This document shows positions 37,501 through 46,722 of a stretch of 64,000 nt of DNA, piece after piece (the stretch's first letter is position 1; each line of letters opens with the position of its first letter). This DNA comes from Hibiscus mutabilis. Its lineage: Eukaryota; Streptophyta; Magnoliopsida; Malvales; Malvaceae. The position numbers were made by a program, and so were the translations under genes. The notes beneath the pieces are model-generated. The model was not told the DNA's origin, did not search any database, and was given only the letters and a program-made list of their open reading frames with translations. The DNA is taken from the NCBI GenBank assembly GCA_019671005.1, contig CM033717.1, positions 72,709,850 to 72,773,849 of the forward strand, in the 5' to 3' direction.

Positions 37501-37969
37501 CTTTTCACCTATAGGACGTCCATTCGCACATCAACAGGGGTAACACCCTACTCCTTGGTGTATGGTACCGAAGCAGTACTCCCCATCGAGGTAGAGATCT
37601 CGTCTCTCCGGGTCTTAAATGAAGTAAAATTGGAAGAAGCCGAATGGGTGCAGGCCTGACTCGACCAGCTAAATCTCATTCATGAAAAGAGACTAAAGGC
37701 CATTTGTCATGATCAAATGTACCAAAAGCGGATGATGCAGGCATACAACAAAAAGGTGTGCCCAAGAGAATTCAAAGAAGGGGATCTGGTGCTCAAGAAA
37801 ATCCTCCCGATTCAGAAAGATTCTCGAGGAAAGTGGACGCCCAACTGGGAAAGGCCGTACGTGGTAAAAAAAGGCTTTCTCAGGAGGAGCCCTAATCCTA
37901 ACAGAAATGGATGGAGACGAGCTGAAAAACCCTGTAAATTCTGATGCTGTTAAGAAATACTATCTTTGA
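34512..37969 (+). pseudogene. pol: reverse transcriptase, two RNase H domains, integrase; degenerate
   Basis: Reverse transcriptase shows VRMCVDYRDLNRA (about 35040), PFGLKNVGATYQRAM (about 35260) and the catalytic YVDDMIAK (35345). The ordinary RNase H follows (about 35770-36000, LYLTVFENSMGCVLGQ). A second RNase H has LYFDGASN (36250), NIAEYEA (36361) and GDSSLV (36440). Integrase has a zinc-binding region ending CHKCQIYAD, catalytic Asp in WGMDVIG and VITDNAS, and Glu in GVVEAANK. Stops lie at 34939, about 34957, 35233, 36400, about 36430 and 37657; frameshifts near 35480, 36180 and in an A7 run at about 37867. Together these enzymes would copy and insert the element; this copy is inactive. 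Confidence 0.9.
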
Positions 37970-38960
37970 AAAAAAATGGAGAGCTCAGGGCGAAAACCCG
38001 AAATCGGGCGTCTTGAAGCAGAGGGAGGACCCGAGTTGAAAACCCGTAAAGGGCGGCTCGGGTAAATTGAAAAGTTGAATATCCGAAGAGAAGGGTATCC
38101 CCATGAACATCATGAAGAGGGAGCCTCAGGCAAAAAATTCTTCGCCGGTTGACAGGATCATGTATCATTCATATCGAAGATAATGAGGGATCTTGTATTT
38201 CATACTTAATTTTCCTTCTTTCTCATGTGTGTCATACCTCTTTTAAGATATCCCAAGCCCTTAATCGTAATAAAATCATGTTTTTGAGCATCCATTCCTT
38301 GCCTTCTTGTTAATTTCAGGCAAACAAGTTAACATAGGCTTATGGTAAAACAAGAGATTTCTGAGCATTACTGTGATCTAACCTTAGAAATGCAGGTGAT
38401 TAAAGAAAATAATGTTAACTTCGCCCTCTAGCTCCCTACATAGCGGCTGTTGATAGGGAAGGCGGAAAGCTTCAAACAATCGGATAGGATGACCAATGGT
38501 ATACGTCTTGTCTATTCAAGGAAAGCATGCGAGATAACAAGAGAGATCTCTTGGGTGAAAACCCAGAAGGGCACCCCTCAATAAAAAAAACTCTCTAAAG
38601 CGAAAACCCGAAAGGGCACTTTAGAATTCCAAGTCATAAATGGAGAAAAAGAAAGGTTGGAATGGTTGAACCTGACAGTGAAGTGGGGTATCGACGCCCG
38701 TGAAAAAGGAAAAAGTAAACAACGAGGTCGAATAAGGACCAAAACAAGCCCACCAAGATATTGACACTCATGCATCATGAATAGTCAGACATCACTAGGA
38801 TTATGAGTATGTCAATTCATTTGTCATAGCATTTTGTTTTATCTTAGACAGGTATCTGTGGATTCAAAGAGACATCGGTGGCCATCGTGGTGTGAATCCC
38901 AAATGTGAAGACATTGGTTCTACATACAAAAGGCATATGTTTCCAAGCGCCTACAGAGAG
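37970..38960 (+). repeat. Post-integrase spacer with CCC-GAAA-GGG motifs
   Basis: After pol the spacer repeats phrases such as GAAAACCCGAAAGGGCAC (38601) and GAAAACCCAGAAGGGCAC, and a variant CCCGAAATCGGG (37996). Each can form a tiny hairpin, and CCC-GAAA-GGG would be a GNRA tetraloop in RNA. Similar phrases occur in the antisense relic near 10190-10300, so they belong to the family. No protein frame is supported. Confidence 0.5.
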
Positions 38961-39760
38961 AGGTTCTATATAGGAAGAATCCTCCGCTCCGAGGCTTCAG
39001 AAGCTGAAAGTTTTGTATAGGAATGACTTACAGCTCCAGGGTGAAGACTAGCAGTTCTATATAGGAAGAACTCTCAGTCGAAGGAATTCACCCATGACAC
39101 ACAAGGTTATATAGGAAATCTTGTTGTGTTTGAAAGTGAAGAGTCTTATATAGGAAAGGCTCCGAGCTTCAATGTCTTAGAGTAAAAGATTCTATATAGG
39201 AAGAATCCGTAGCTTCGAGATTTCAGACGCCAAAAGTTCTATATAGGAAGGACTGACGGCTCCAGGGTGAAGACTAGCAGTTCTATATAGGAAGAACTCC
39301 TAGTCGAATGAATTCACCCATGATACACAAGGTTTTATATAGGGAAAACCTGATGTGTCGAAAGCGAAGAGTTCTATATAGGAAAGGCTCCGAGCTTTAC
39401 TGTCTTAGAGTGAAAGGTTCTATATAGGAAGAACCTGTAGCTCTGAGATTTCAGACGCCAAAAGTTCTATATCGGAAGGACTGAAGGCTTCATGGTTTGA
39501 AGACTAGCAGTTCTATATAGGAGGAACTCCCAGTCGGAAGAATCCATCAGCGACGCAAAAGGTTTTATATAGGAGAAACCAACGTTGAAGATGAAGAGTT
39601 CTATATAGGAAGGACTCCAAGCTTTACTGTCTCGAAGTGAAAAGTTCTATATAGGAGGGACTCATAACTCGAGGCTTCAGAGCGAAGGGTTCTATATAGG
39701 AAGAGCCTGTAGCTCCAAGATCGGAAGATGACGAAGCTCTATATAGGAAGAACTTACGAG
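38961..39760 (+). repeat. Array of 18 hairpins with constant ATATAGGA loop
   Basis: The motif TTCTATATAGGAAGAA and variants recur 18 times with loop starts at 38968, 39015, 39059, 39109, 39148, 39194, 39241, 39285, 39337, 39376, 39422, 39469, 39515, 39567, 39603, 39649, 39694 and 39741. Spacing is 36-52 bp, grouped as a five-hairpin higher-order unit of about 227 bp. The bases flanking the loop are complementary by 6-7 bp in nearly all units although the stem sequence differs between units. Tandem repeats in this 3' position are known for Tat/Ogre elements and can seed satellites. The hairpin reading is mine. Confidence 0.8.
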
Positions 39761-39891
39761 CCTGAAGATTCAGCTAAGGAAGAGCGGATAGTTCCAGAAG
39801 AACACGTGTTTCCAAAGCTACAAACATGGAAGTCTGAATAAAAATGAGTGCTTATGAATCTTTGCTTTGTTCCCATTCCACGAGAACAAGC

Positions 39892-39904
39892 AAAGAGGGG
39901 CAAC
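39892..39904 (+). other. Polypurine tract
   Basis: AAAGAGGGGCAAC lies immediately before the 3' LTR start (TGTAATCACTC at 39905). It is the expected plus-strand primer, and the same GAGGGGCAAC style is usual in Tat elements. Confidence 0.8.
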
Positions 39905-41287
39905 TGTAATCACTCATTTTTATCTGGTCTGTAAATACATATTAGTATAATTATTAGTATATTAGTGTTACATGTATACATTGTATTATATTATGCTATA
40001 TGTTTATTATGTGCATGAGTGTTACTAATATATGTAAAATGTGTGGTGTGTGCATGTATATTATAAACTATGTATGTATACGTATTAATAAGTAATACGG
40101 TGTATGTGTCACACATGTATCTATATTTAGTACGAGCATATTTGTTTTTACGGATAATGTGTGTAGATGTTAAGTTAATTATGTATATGATTATATATGT
40201 ACGTATGCTAGTATGTTATATTAATTAATGTTTGCATAAGTATATACGTATGTATTATCGTATGTATATTATTATTAATTGTTGTTATAACTAATATTAA
40301 TGTTATTATTTTTGGGCTAATATAAAGTGAAATAAAAAAAACATGTTAAACCCAAATGAATAAATTGCCAGTCCAAGTCCATTACAAGTCTGAAGTCTAA
40401 TATTATTACAAGGCCCGGTTGGCGCAAACCCAAGACCCTATTTAAATCTAATTATTTTTGTGCAGATAACTATGGGCCATTGGATCAAGATCTGATCCAA
40501 CGGCCACGATCAAGCAGGGACAAAATATCTAGCCGGCCGCGTGCACTACACGTCTGGACGGTTCGAGTGCCACGCGCGCGTGCGGTCCACGCACGAACTC
40601 TTCGATATCCCACGCGTGCGTGAGCCCCACGCGCTATAACTCCTCGACTGCTGAGCCCCACGTGTCACGATCTGAAGCCGTTTCACCGATCGAGGTTTCA
40701 TCTGGGCCGTTCGTCCTTCAAGCCAGCCCGACCGTTAGATCAGATCTGATCCAACGGCCGAGAACGCCTCTGGCCGAAGACAGAACCCCCCACACCGCCA
40801 CCATGCTTCCACCATGCCGGTCTCCAACCACCGCGTTTAGACACATCAGAACACAAGAAAAGAAAGATTATGTCAGTATCAGTCCAGATCTGAAAATAGA
40901 TATTATATTACTTGTACCAAACCAAAAGACATGCATATATGTATGAAAAAAACAATTTGTAAGGAAGCCAAGTTGTAATCGAAAAGAAATACAAAAAAAA
41001 CAGTCTTCAGTGGTAATACTATTATCTTTTACTTTGTTGCATGCATACAAAAAAAATATACGTAGTGATAACAGAAAGGGGGTTTAGAGTTATTACCTTT
41101 GTTCGTCTGAGGATCTCCCCTTTACTAGTGACAAGCCTCTTCGGCCTTCCCAGGCCGAATATGGTGAACTGAAAGAAGTGGGAGGCCCATTTTTGGTTTC
41201 GTTTTGGGTTGAATACAAAAAAGGGGGGGTTTTTTTTCGTATTTCTTAGATCTAGGACGGATAGGGGCTTTTTCTCCAAATCCAAGT
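39905..41287 (+). repeat. 3' LTR of the Tat element, truncated
   Basis: It aligns with 24718-26103 of the 5' LTR up to CTCCAAATCCAAGTT, then homology stops at about 41287. About 1.5 kb of LTR is missing, including the equivalent of the conserved stem-loop and the LTR end. The loss also removed the downstream flank, since no LINE sequence resumes. Confidence 0.88.
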
Positions 41288-42159
41288 TTGGGATTACCAA
41301 TGTAGTTTGCCCTTAAAAAACTATAAATTAAAACCTAGTCAAATGTTACATTCTAATTGACTAACGTTATTTTAACAACCGTTAATATTCAAGCAATTAA
41401 AATGATAATAATATAAAGTTTATATAGCAACACATTTAATCCTTAAAATTTACACATTCAATCAACTTAAATATTTATAATGAAGGTTAAATCAATACTA
41501 AATTGATTGAATATGTAAATATTAAAGACTAAATGTGTCACTATTCAAATTTCCCTAGCTGCCACGTCATTAAATTAACGATAATTAACGGTTCAGTGAT
41601 AATTTTGCAATAAAAACTAAAGCTCAATGCCCATATGTATTTTTTTGAAAGTTCAATGACTATTTTATATTTTTTAAAATAATTTAGTAGTTATTTGTGT
41701 ACTTTACCCTAATATAAACATTAAACATTTATTTTAACAAAAAAAGCATACAAAGAAAAAAAACTATATAATTTGATTTTTTTTAATTAAGCCTAAAAAC
41801 AAATTTTGAAATAAGGGTAGGAGTTGAATGGTAGGTACGGTAAATTGGTTTATAGAAGTAATTTAATTAGTGTCGGGATCAAAAATGGAGTTAGAATCAA
41901 ATTAGATGTACAAAGTTTATTAAATTTTTAAATCTATATTAAAAGAGATAAATATCTTATTTAACTAATATTTAAATTAAAAAAACTAAAATATTATTAT
42001 ATAAAAAAAAAACAAGAAAGAAAGAAAAAACAACTACTCCCATTCACTAAATCACTTGTCCTGATTAAATTATATGACAAAATCTAATATATAAAACATT
42101 ATATGAAAATGAATAATTATCTTTTTTATCATAATAATACCAGAATAATTATTTTATGC
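41288..42159. other. AT-rich spacer with internal inverted repeats
   Basis: Around 41430-41540, ACACATTCAATCAACTTAAAT and TTGATTGAATATGTAAATAT mirror each other. The unit between 41288 and about 41710 may be a MITE-like element at the LTR breakpoint. No gene is present. Confidence 0.35.
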
Positions 42160-42395
42160 ACAAGTATTAAGTACTTTAATTTTAAGGTTTAAAAATTAAT
42201 TTAGTCTAGTTTTAGAAGTTTCAGTGAATTTTAAATTTAGTAAGTATGATTAAAATTTAAAATTTATTGTTAAAATTTAAAATTTAAAAGTTAAAACTTA
42301 AATCTCTAAAAATTAAACTATAAACACTAAACCTCAAATTTTAACCATTACGCTTAAACTCAAAAAACATACTTGCGAAAACATTTCGTTTTGAG
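42160..42395. repeat. Palindromic MITE-like element, relative of 743-1047
   Basis: The left part GTACTTTAATTTTAAGGTTT and right part CTCAAAAAACATACTTGCGA keep the layout of the element at 743-1047, with TTAAAATTTAAAATTTATTG in the middle. It is diverged and non-coding. Confidence 0.35.
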
Positions 42396-43122
42396 CGCCG
42401 GTGGATAGGATATTTTCACATAATAACAATGCTTCATAAATAAAACCACCAGCCGTGTCAGACAACATCGTGCAATTAACAACCGTTAGATTAGATAAAA
42501 CGAAAATGATGATAGCCGTCCATTATATCAGAAGACCAGCCGGTGTCGCCACCAGCCAGCAAGGGAATATTCCGTCATTCCGCCACCATTCCATCAGCCG
42601 GATGGTTGTTCATACACAAAAACCAGCGTTCCCAGAAATCCAAAACCGTGGAAAATATGAACATGCATGCGTAATCCATAAATCAAATGTATTGACTTCA
42701 CCATTAATCTATAGACATTTACATCTCTTACCCTCAAAGAATATCTCATCATGCTCACCAAACGACTTCATCATAATCCATAAATATACCAATCAAAGGT
42801 TGCTCTTTCCCTTTCCCATTCCAACAAGCATGCTTCATTCACATTTACAACATACTTTAATCAACCAACCAACCAATCGATACCATTCTGATCGAATGCC
42901 GGAACACCGGAAAACAAATAAAAACCGCCATTGGATATCAGAAACACTCGAATGTATAGAGAAACAAGATTACATAATATTTAAGAAATTTGTTTCCAAG
43001 GGACAAGAATCTACAAGATTGAAATAACTATTGTACATAATAAACAAGGCAGAATAGAATATTGAAGCATATCAATCATAATCATATTGAACAACAAATA
43101 GGGATGTTCATACCGTATAAAC

Positions 43123-44190
43123 TTAGTTCTCATCTGTTTGAGAAGCGATTCCGGATGTCGAGGACGATGAATTCCCTCTGCTGGACTGAGATCCCGATGC
43201 AAATAAACCGTTGAATGGCCAGGGAAACGAGAACCTTCTGCCGCTTCTCCCGTCCCCTTCGCCTTCTTCCCCACTACCATGTCCGTGAACATTGCTTTCG
43301 CTTTCTCGGTCTCTCTCTCTTTCTCGTCGGTTGGTACTACTCCTTGGCCTATCGGAATCGAGTTTGGATTCGTCGGCAGGGATTTGATATCTACAAAATG
43401 GACAGGAACTATGAAGCTCCAGCCATGGCAATATACACCCATTATGGAACTTATGCTTACATGGCATTTCCTTTGCTTCACTACCAACCTCGAAATCATC
43501 TAGGCACACAGAACATTGCAAGTTCTCCTTGATTTTCACGGTCGGCATGGCCTCAATAGCCTCTTTTTGTGCTGGTGGCGTCCCGTATCTGTTGGGGTCG
43601 TTTTCCGCCAAATGCTGCAACAACAAATCTAAGCCAGGACCACTGAAATAATCGCCTAAAGAACCCATATGATTGGAGTTTTGGTTTTGACCACCCTGAA
43701 CAATGATAGTCTGATTGAAAGGATTAATCAAAATTACACGCTCTCGTTCCCTCTCCCGGTCATTCTCGGAATTCTCGGTTTCAGACGCCGTTCCATCACG
43801 AATACCTTGAAGCAACTGCAAAATCGTCGCAGAGCTTCTTCTTCTACTCCTCATGATGGATTCAAGCTCTCTGACCAAGTCCGTATCACCTCCGTGGCGA
43901 GCTCCGCCTTCAGAATTCTCACCATCCTCTTCATCAAACTCGAAACGTCTAAGTCTTCTGCGGCGACGGGGATTACCCATCATACCCAACAAGATGGGCG
44001 CCCACAGAGATAGTGCATGATCGGATTGGAAATCAGAGTCAATGTCTTGAGCACCGTCTCTTGTACCATTGCGCATTTCTTCGATAAACCCACCTTGACA
44101 AAACGGGCATTTAATCTCGATTTCCATGACCGGAGTAACCACTTGAGAGCACTGGTGACACCAGTACCTTGCTGCCATAGCTTCCTCCAT
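43123..44190 (-). CDS. RING-H2 E3 ubiquitin ligase with N-terminal zinc ribbon (355 aa)
   Basis: Single coding exon, ATG at 44190 (MEEAMAARYWCHQC). An upstream in-frame ATG (44217) exists, but the MEEA start matches the At1g55530-type family as I remember it. Domains: zinc ribbon with C11, C14, C28, C31; Arg- and Asp/Glu-rich linker; RING-H2 with C226, C229, C244, H246, H249, C252, C263, C266; Ser-rich tail. The C-x2-C-x14-C-x-H-x2-H-x2-C-x10-C-x2-C spacing is complete, so E2 binding and ubiquitin transfer are expected. There is no membrane segment, so cytosol or nucleus is likely. A 5' UTR intron (about 44247-44731, CAG|GTGAG donor) is predicted. Substrates cannot be told from sequence. Confidence 0.93.
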   Translation of the reverse strand: MEEAMAARYWCHQCSQVVTPVMEIEIKCPFCQGGFIEEMRNGTRDGAQDIDSDFQSDHALSLWAPILLGMMGNPRRRRRLRRFEFDEEDGENSEGGARHGGDTDLVRELESIMRSRRRSSATILQLLQGIRDGTASETENSENDRERERERVILINPFNQTIIVQGGQNQNSNHMGSLGDYFSGPGLDLLLQHLAENDPNRYGTPPAQKEAIEAMPTVKIKENLQCSVCLDDFEVGSEAKEMPCKHKFHNGCILPWLELHSSCPFCRYQIPADESKLDSDRPRSSTNRRERERDRESESNVHGHGSGEEGEGDGRSGRRFSFPWPFNGLFASGSQSSRGNSSSSTSGIASQTDEN

Positions 44191-44246
44191 TATCTTCCAC
44201 GCCTCTCCTCGGCACAAATTCCTTTTCCTCTTTTACTATCTCTTTA

Positions 44247-44731
44247 GGGTTCTAATCTATCACAAGCAAAGAGCAAATAAGCATCATATTCAAAACCAGT
44301 TACAGTCAGCTAAAATGGAAAGCAAATCTGCCCACAAAGATCAAACTTTTTCTAACGATTTAGCAGATCTACATAAATAATTCACCAAACAAAATTCCCA
44401 GCATATGATTCCCAGAAAAACAACACTCTAAATACCTAAAATTTTCCAGAAATCAAAGTCTTCACAAGGAACACTACATTTCAACAGTAAACAATTTCTT
44501 AAAGAAAAATACTTTTTTTTGCAAAATCAAACAGCAGCGAACAAGGATCTGTGATACTGAAACCAACAGATTCCAAAATCCCAAATAAAAAGATGAATTC
44601 CCACCAATAATTATGAGAAAAAAAACCCAAATCAGTGAAACAATTAAAATAAGCAAAACAAAAAAAAAAACAAAAGATTTCAGATACATATACATGCAGA
44701 AGAGATGATTTTGAATTCTTCTTCTTCTCAC
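44247..44731 (-). other. Predicted 5' UTR intron of the RING-H2 gene
   Basis: On the minus strand the donor reads TTACAG|GTGAGAAG (exon edge 44732) and the acceptor GCTTGTGATAG|ATTAG (exon edge 44246). The 485-bp interval is T-rich without coding frame. Leader introns are frequent in plant regulatory genes. Confidence 0.55.
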
Positions 44732-44919
44732 CTGTAATTACAGCAAGAACAGCAAAGAAACTAAAAGTGGAAGACGCAAAAACAAAGAAGAATGGTAAAT
44801 GTTGGGGGGTTTGATTCTGTCCAAAGAAGAAATGAAATGGCTAAAGTTTCTACTTTTTTTCCTTTATATATTTATTATTGTGTTATTATTGTAATAAGAT
44901 AGCAAATCCAAACGCATTG

Positions 44920-44984
44920 TCTCTGTCTCTGTCTCTGTCTCTGTCTCTGTCTCTGTCTCTGTCTCTGTCTCTGTCTCTGTCTCT
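44920..44984. repeat. (TCTCTG)n hexanucleotide repeat in RING-H2 promoter or leader
   Basis: About 11 near-perfect CTCTGT units lie 70-150 bp upstream of the predicted first exon (minus strand reads AGAGAC). Length variation is likely. GA/CT-rich arrays near plant promoters can bind GAGA-type factors, but an effect here is inference. Confidence 0.9.
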
Positions 44985-44999
44985 CCTCTACCATTTTTT

Positions 45000-45770
45000 T
45001 ATTCTTTACCCAACATTCTAACTTACATTACTAATTAATTATCCATCTTTTTACCCTTTGCTTAATCAATTTGTATTTGCCTAAAATATCTTCAGTGGAA
45101 TTATTCACCTCATTATTATAAACTTTGGTTGAAATACGCTCTAAATCCTTGTATTCTATGTACGTTTGAAATTCTCTTTATTTTTTATATTTTAAAATTT
45201 AGGAGCCAGTTTAACGTTGTATTTTGCAAGTACGTTGTTTGGTTTAAAAATATAACTGTTTGATATTATTGTAAAAAATTACTTTTAAGTTTATTCAAAA
45301 AAATACTTTTAAGTGGACAAAAAGTATATTTTAGATATTGTTTATAAAAAATCGGTAATATAGACTAAAAAAGATAAGTAATTATATTCAAAAGTGTTTT
45401 TTAAAAAATAACAAATTTCAATTTTGAAAAACATTTTTCAAATTAAATTGAAAATTACTTGACTTGAAAGGTAGCTATTCTGCATCACTTTTGATCGAAT
45501 TTTCTAGTTGAATTCAAAGAGTCTGAGGCACTTTTGGCTAGAAATTTCAATTTTTGAAAATAATTTTTCAAACAAAACTCATATTTTTGTTTTTACAGCA
45601 AAGTATGTTCTTCAAACTTTGGGAATTCTGGTCTTGGTAATCCTCATCAATTAAGCATTCCATTTAATCACGTGTACAAAATCCCCACAAATCTGTGAAA
45701 ATGTGGGGGGAAATGAAGGAAAGGTGCAGTATTATTTCTGCTTTCTAAAGGATTTTGCAACCAACAATTG
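45000..45770. other. Intergenic spacer
   Basis: AT-rich with no gene. A 30-bp segment beginning GTTGAATTCAAAGAGTCTG (45507-45536) recurs exactly at 46162-46191. Confidence 0.4.
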
Positions 45771-46204
45771 AACACTGACATTCACAATAGAATCTAGAGA
45801 CATCTCAAGGGCATCCATCATATGGCATTGTCAATCTCAATGTTAATCCCAAGCATGTTCAAGCATGTGCTAGGCTTGGTTTCTGATCTACACCTTTGAG
45901 CTAAAAATGTAACAATGGCCAACTATCTATAAACCTACAAATCGCAAAATCCCTTTCGAGTTCCTTACAAGATAAACCAAACATCTGTCCTTTCTAACTC
46001 TAACAGCTGCAGCTACATCCTGGGAAAAAAGAATGACAGAGCAGGAAGTTCTACAAATCCCACTCCCACCACCAATATCTCGGGCGGTGCCGGACAAATT
46101 TAAGAAGCTTCAAAACCAAAAGTAGTAGAAATACTAAGCTGAACTTTTTACAGAAGTCGTGGTTGAATTCAAAGAGTCTGAGGCACTTTTGTAGTACTAT
46201 CAAC
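45771..46204 (-). other. Possible 3' UTR exon of the membrane-protein gene
   Basis: On the minus strand an acceptor AATAATTGCAG precedes 46204. The sequence after it is less AT-rich than its surroundings and has no long frame. A matching donor CAT|GTAAGC lies at 48128, 40 nt past the stop codon of the upstream gene. The lower end is a guess. Confidence 0.3.
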
Positions 46205-46680
46205 CTGCAATTATTGAGTATGGGTTAGATGGACTAGCAAAAAGGAAAATATTGTAACCAATAATTAGCAGAGCAAACCCACATTATATATTGTTGTGCA
46301 ATGTTCAACAATTTTTTTCTAAAAAAAGAACCAAATTAATGTATTATGCTTAGCATCAAAATATTAATTGATGAACTATGGCATGAACAACCACTAAATT
46401 AAATGTTTCCAGATCCAAGTAGGTGAAGAAGTAGCCTTATGGATCATCAATGCAATTGAGAACAAATTTAACTAAACATGACAGAAGATACTGCAAATAG
46501 TATTGTCAATCCACCTAGAAAAAGACAAGAAAAGCAGCAAAATCAAGGCAAGACAAGTGATGGCATTATGAACTGATAAGAACTAGTTTTTTAATAGTTA
46601 ATTAGCTTGGTACTAGACCTACCAAGAGCACACCCCTCCTTCTCTTAGAGTTTCCTTTTCCCTCCCCTCCCCTCTAGGTA

Positions 46681-46722
46681 GGATTAGGATTAGAATTAGA
46701 ATTAGAATTAGAATTAGGATTT
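46681..46722. repeat. (GAATTA)n short tandem repeat
   Basis: About seven units of GGATTA/GAATTA are visible. A 26-bp tandem pair around TTTTTTAATCTAGTATGTAC lies at about 47022-47072. The rest of 46205-48127 shows no gene and may be intronic. Confidence 0.7.

Larger units (their letters stand above)
24718..41287 (+). mobile_element. Ty3/gypsy Tat/Ogre-lineage LTR retrotransposon, defective
   Basis: It is a 16.6 kb element in the order 5' LTR, tRNA-Arg primer site, extra ORF1, gag-protease, predicted intron, reverse transcriptase-RNase H-second RNase H-integrase, tandem hairpin array, polypurine tract, 3' LTR. The extra ORF upstream of gag, the second (archaeal-like) RNase H and the pro/RT intron are the marks of Tat/Ogre elements. 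It is inserted in a LINE ORF1 relic. Its 3' LTR stops after about 1.38 kb, so no target-site duplication can be checked. By eye the shared LTR parts differ at about 30 positions, so insertion is fairly recent, yet ORFs contain 15 in-frame stops and about five frameshifts. Confidence 0.93.

Noticed and set aside
38961..39760. CRISPR-like regular repeat array
   Set aside because: Repeats are short, spacers are themselves repeated in a 227-bp higher-order unit, and the array lies inside a plant retrotransposon; no cas genes and a eukaryotic setting.
43215..44013. Plus-strand frames over the RING-H2 gene
   Set aside because: They are antisense shadows of the minus-strand coding sequence, which has a complete RING-H2 motif.
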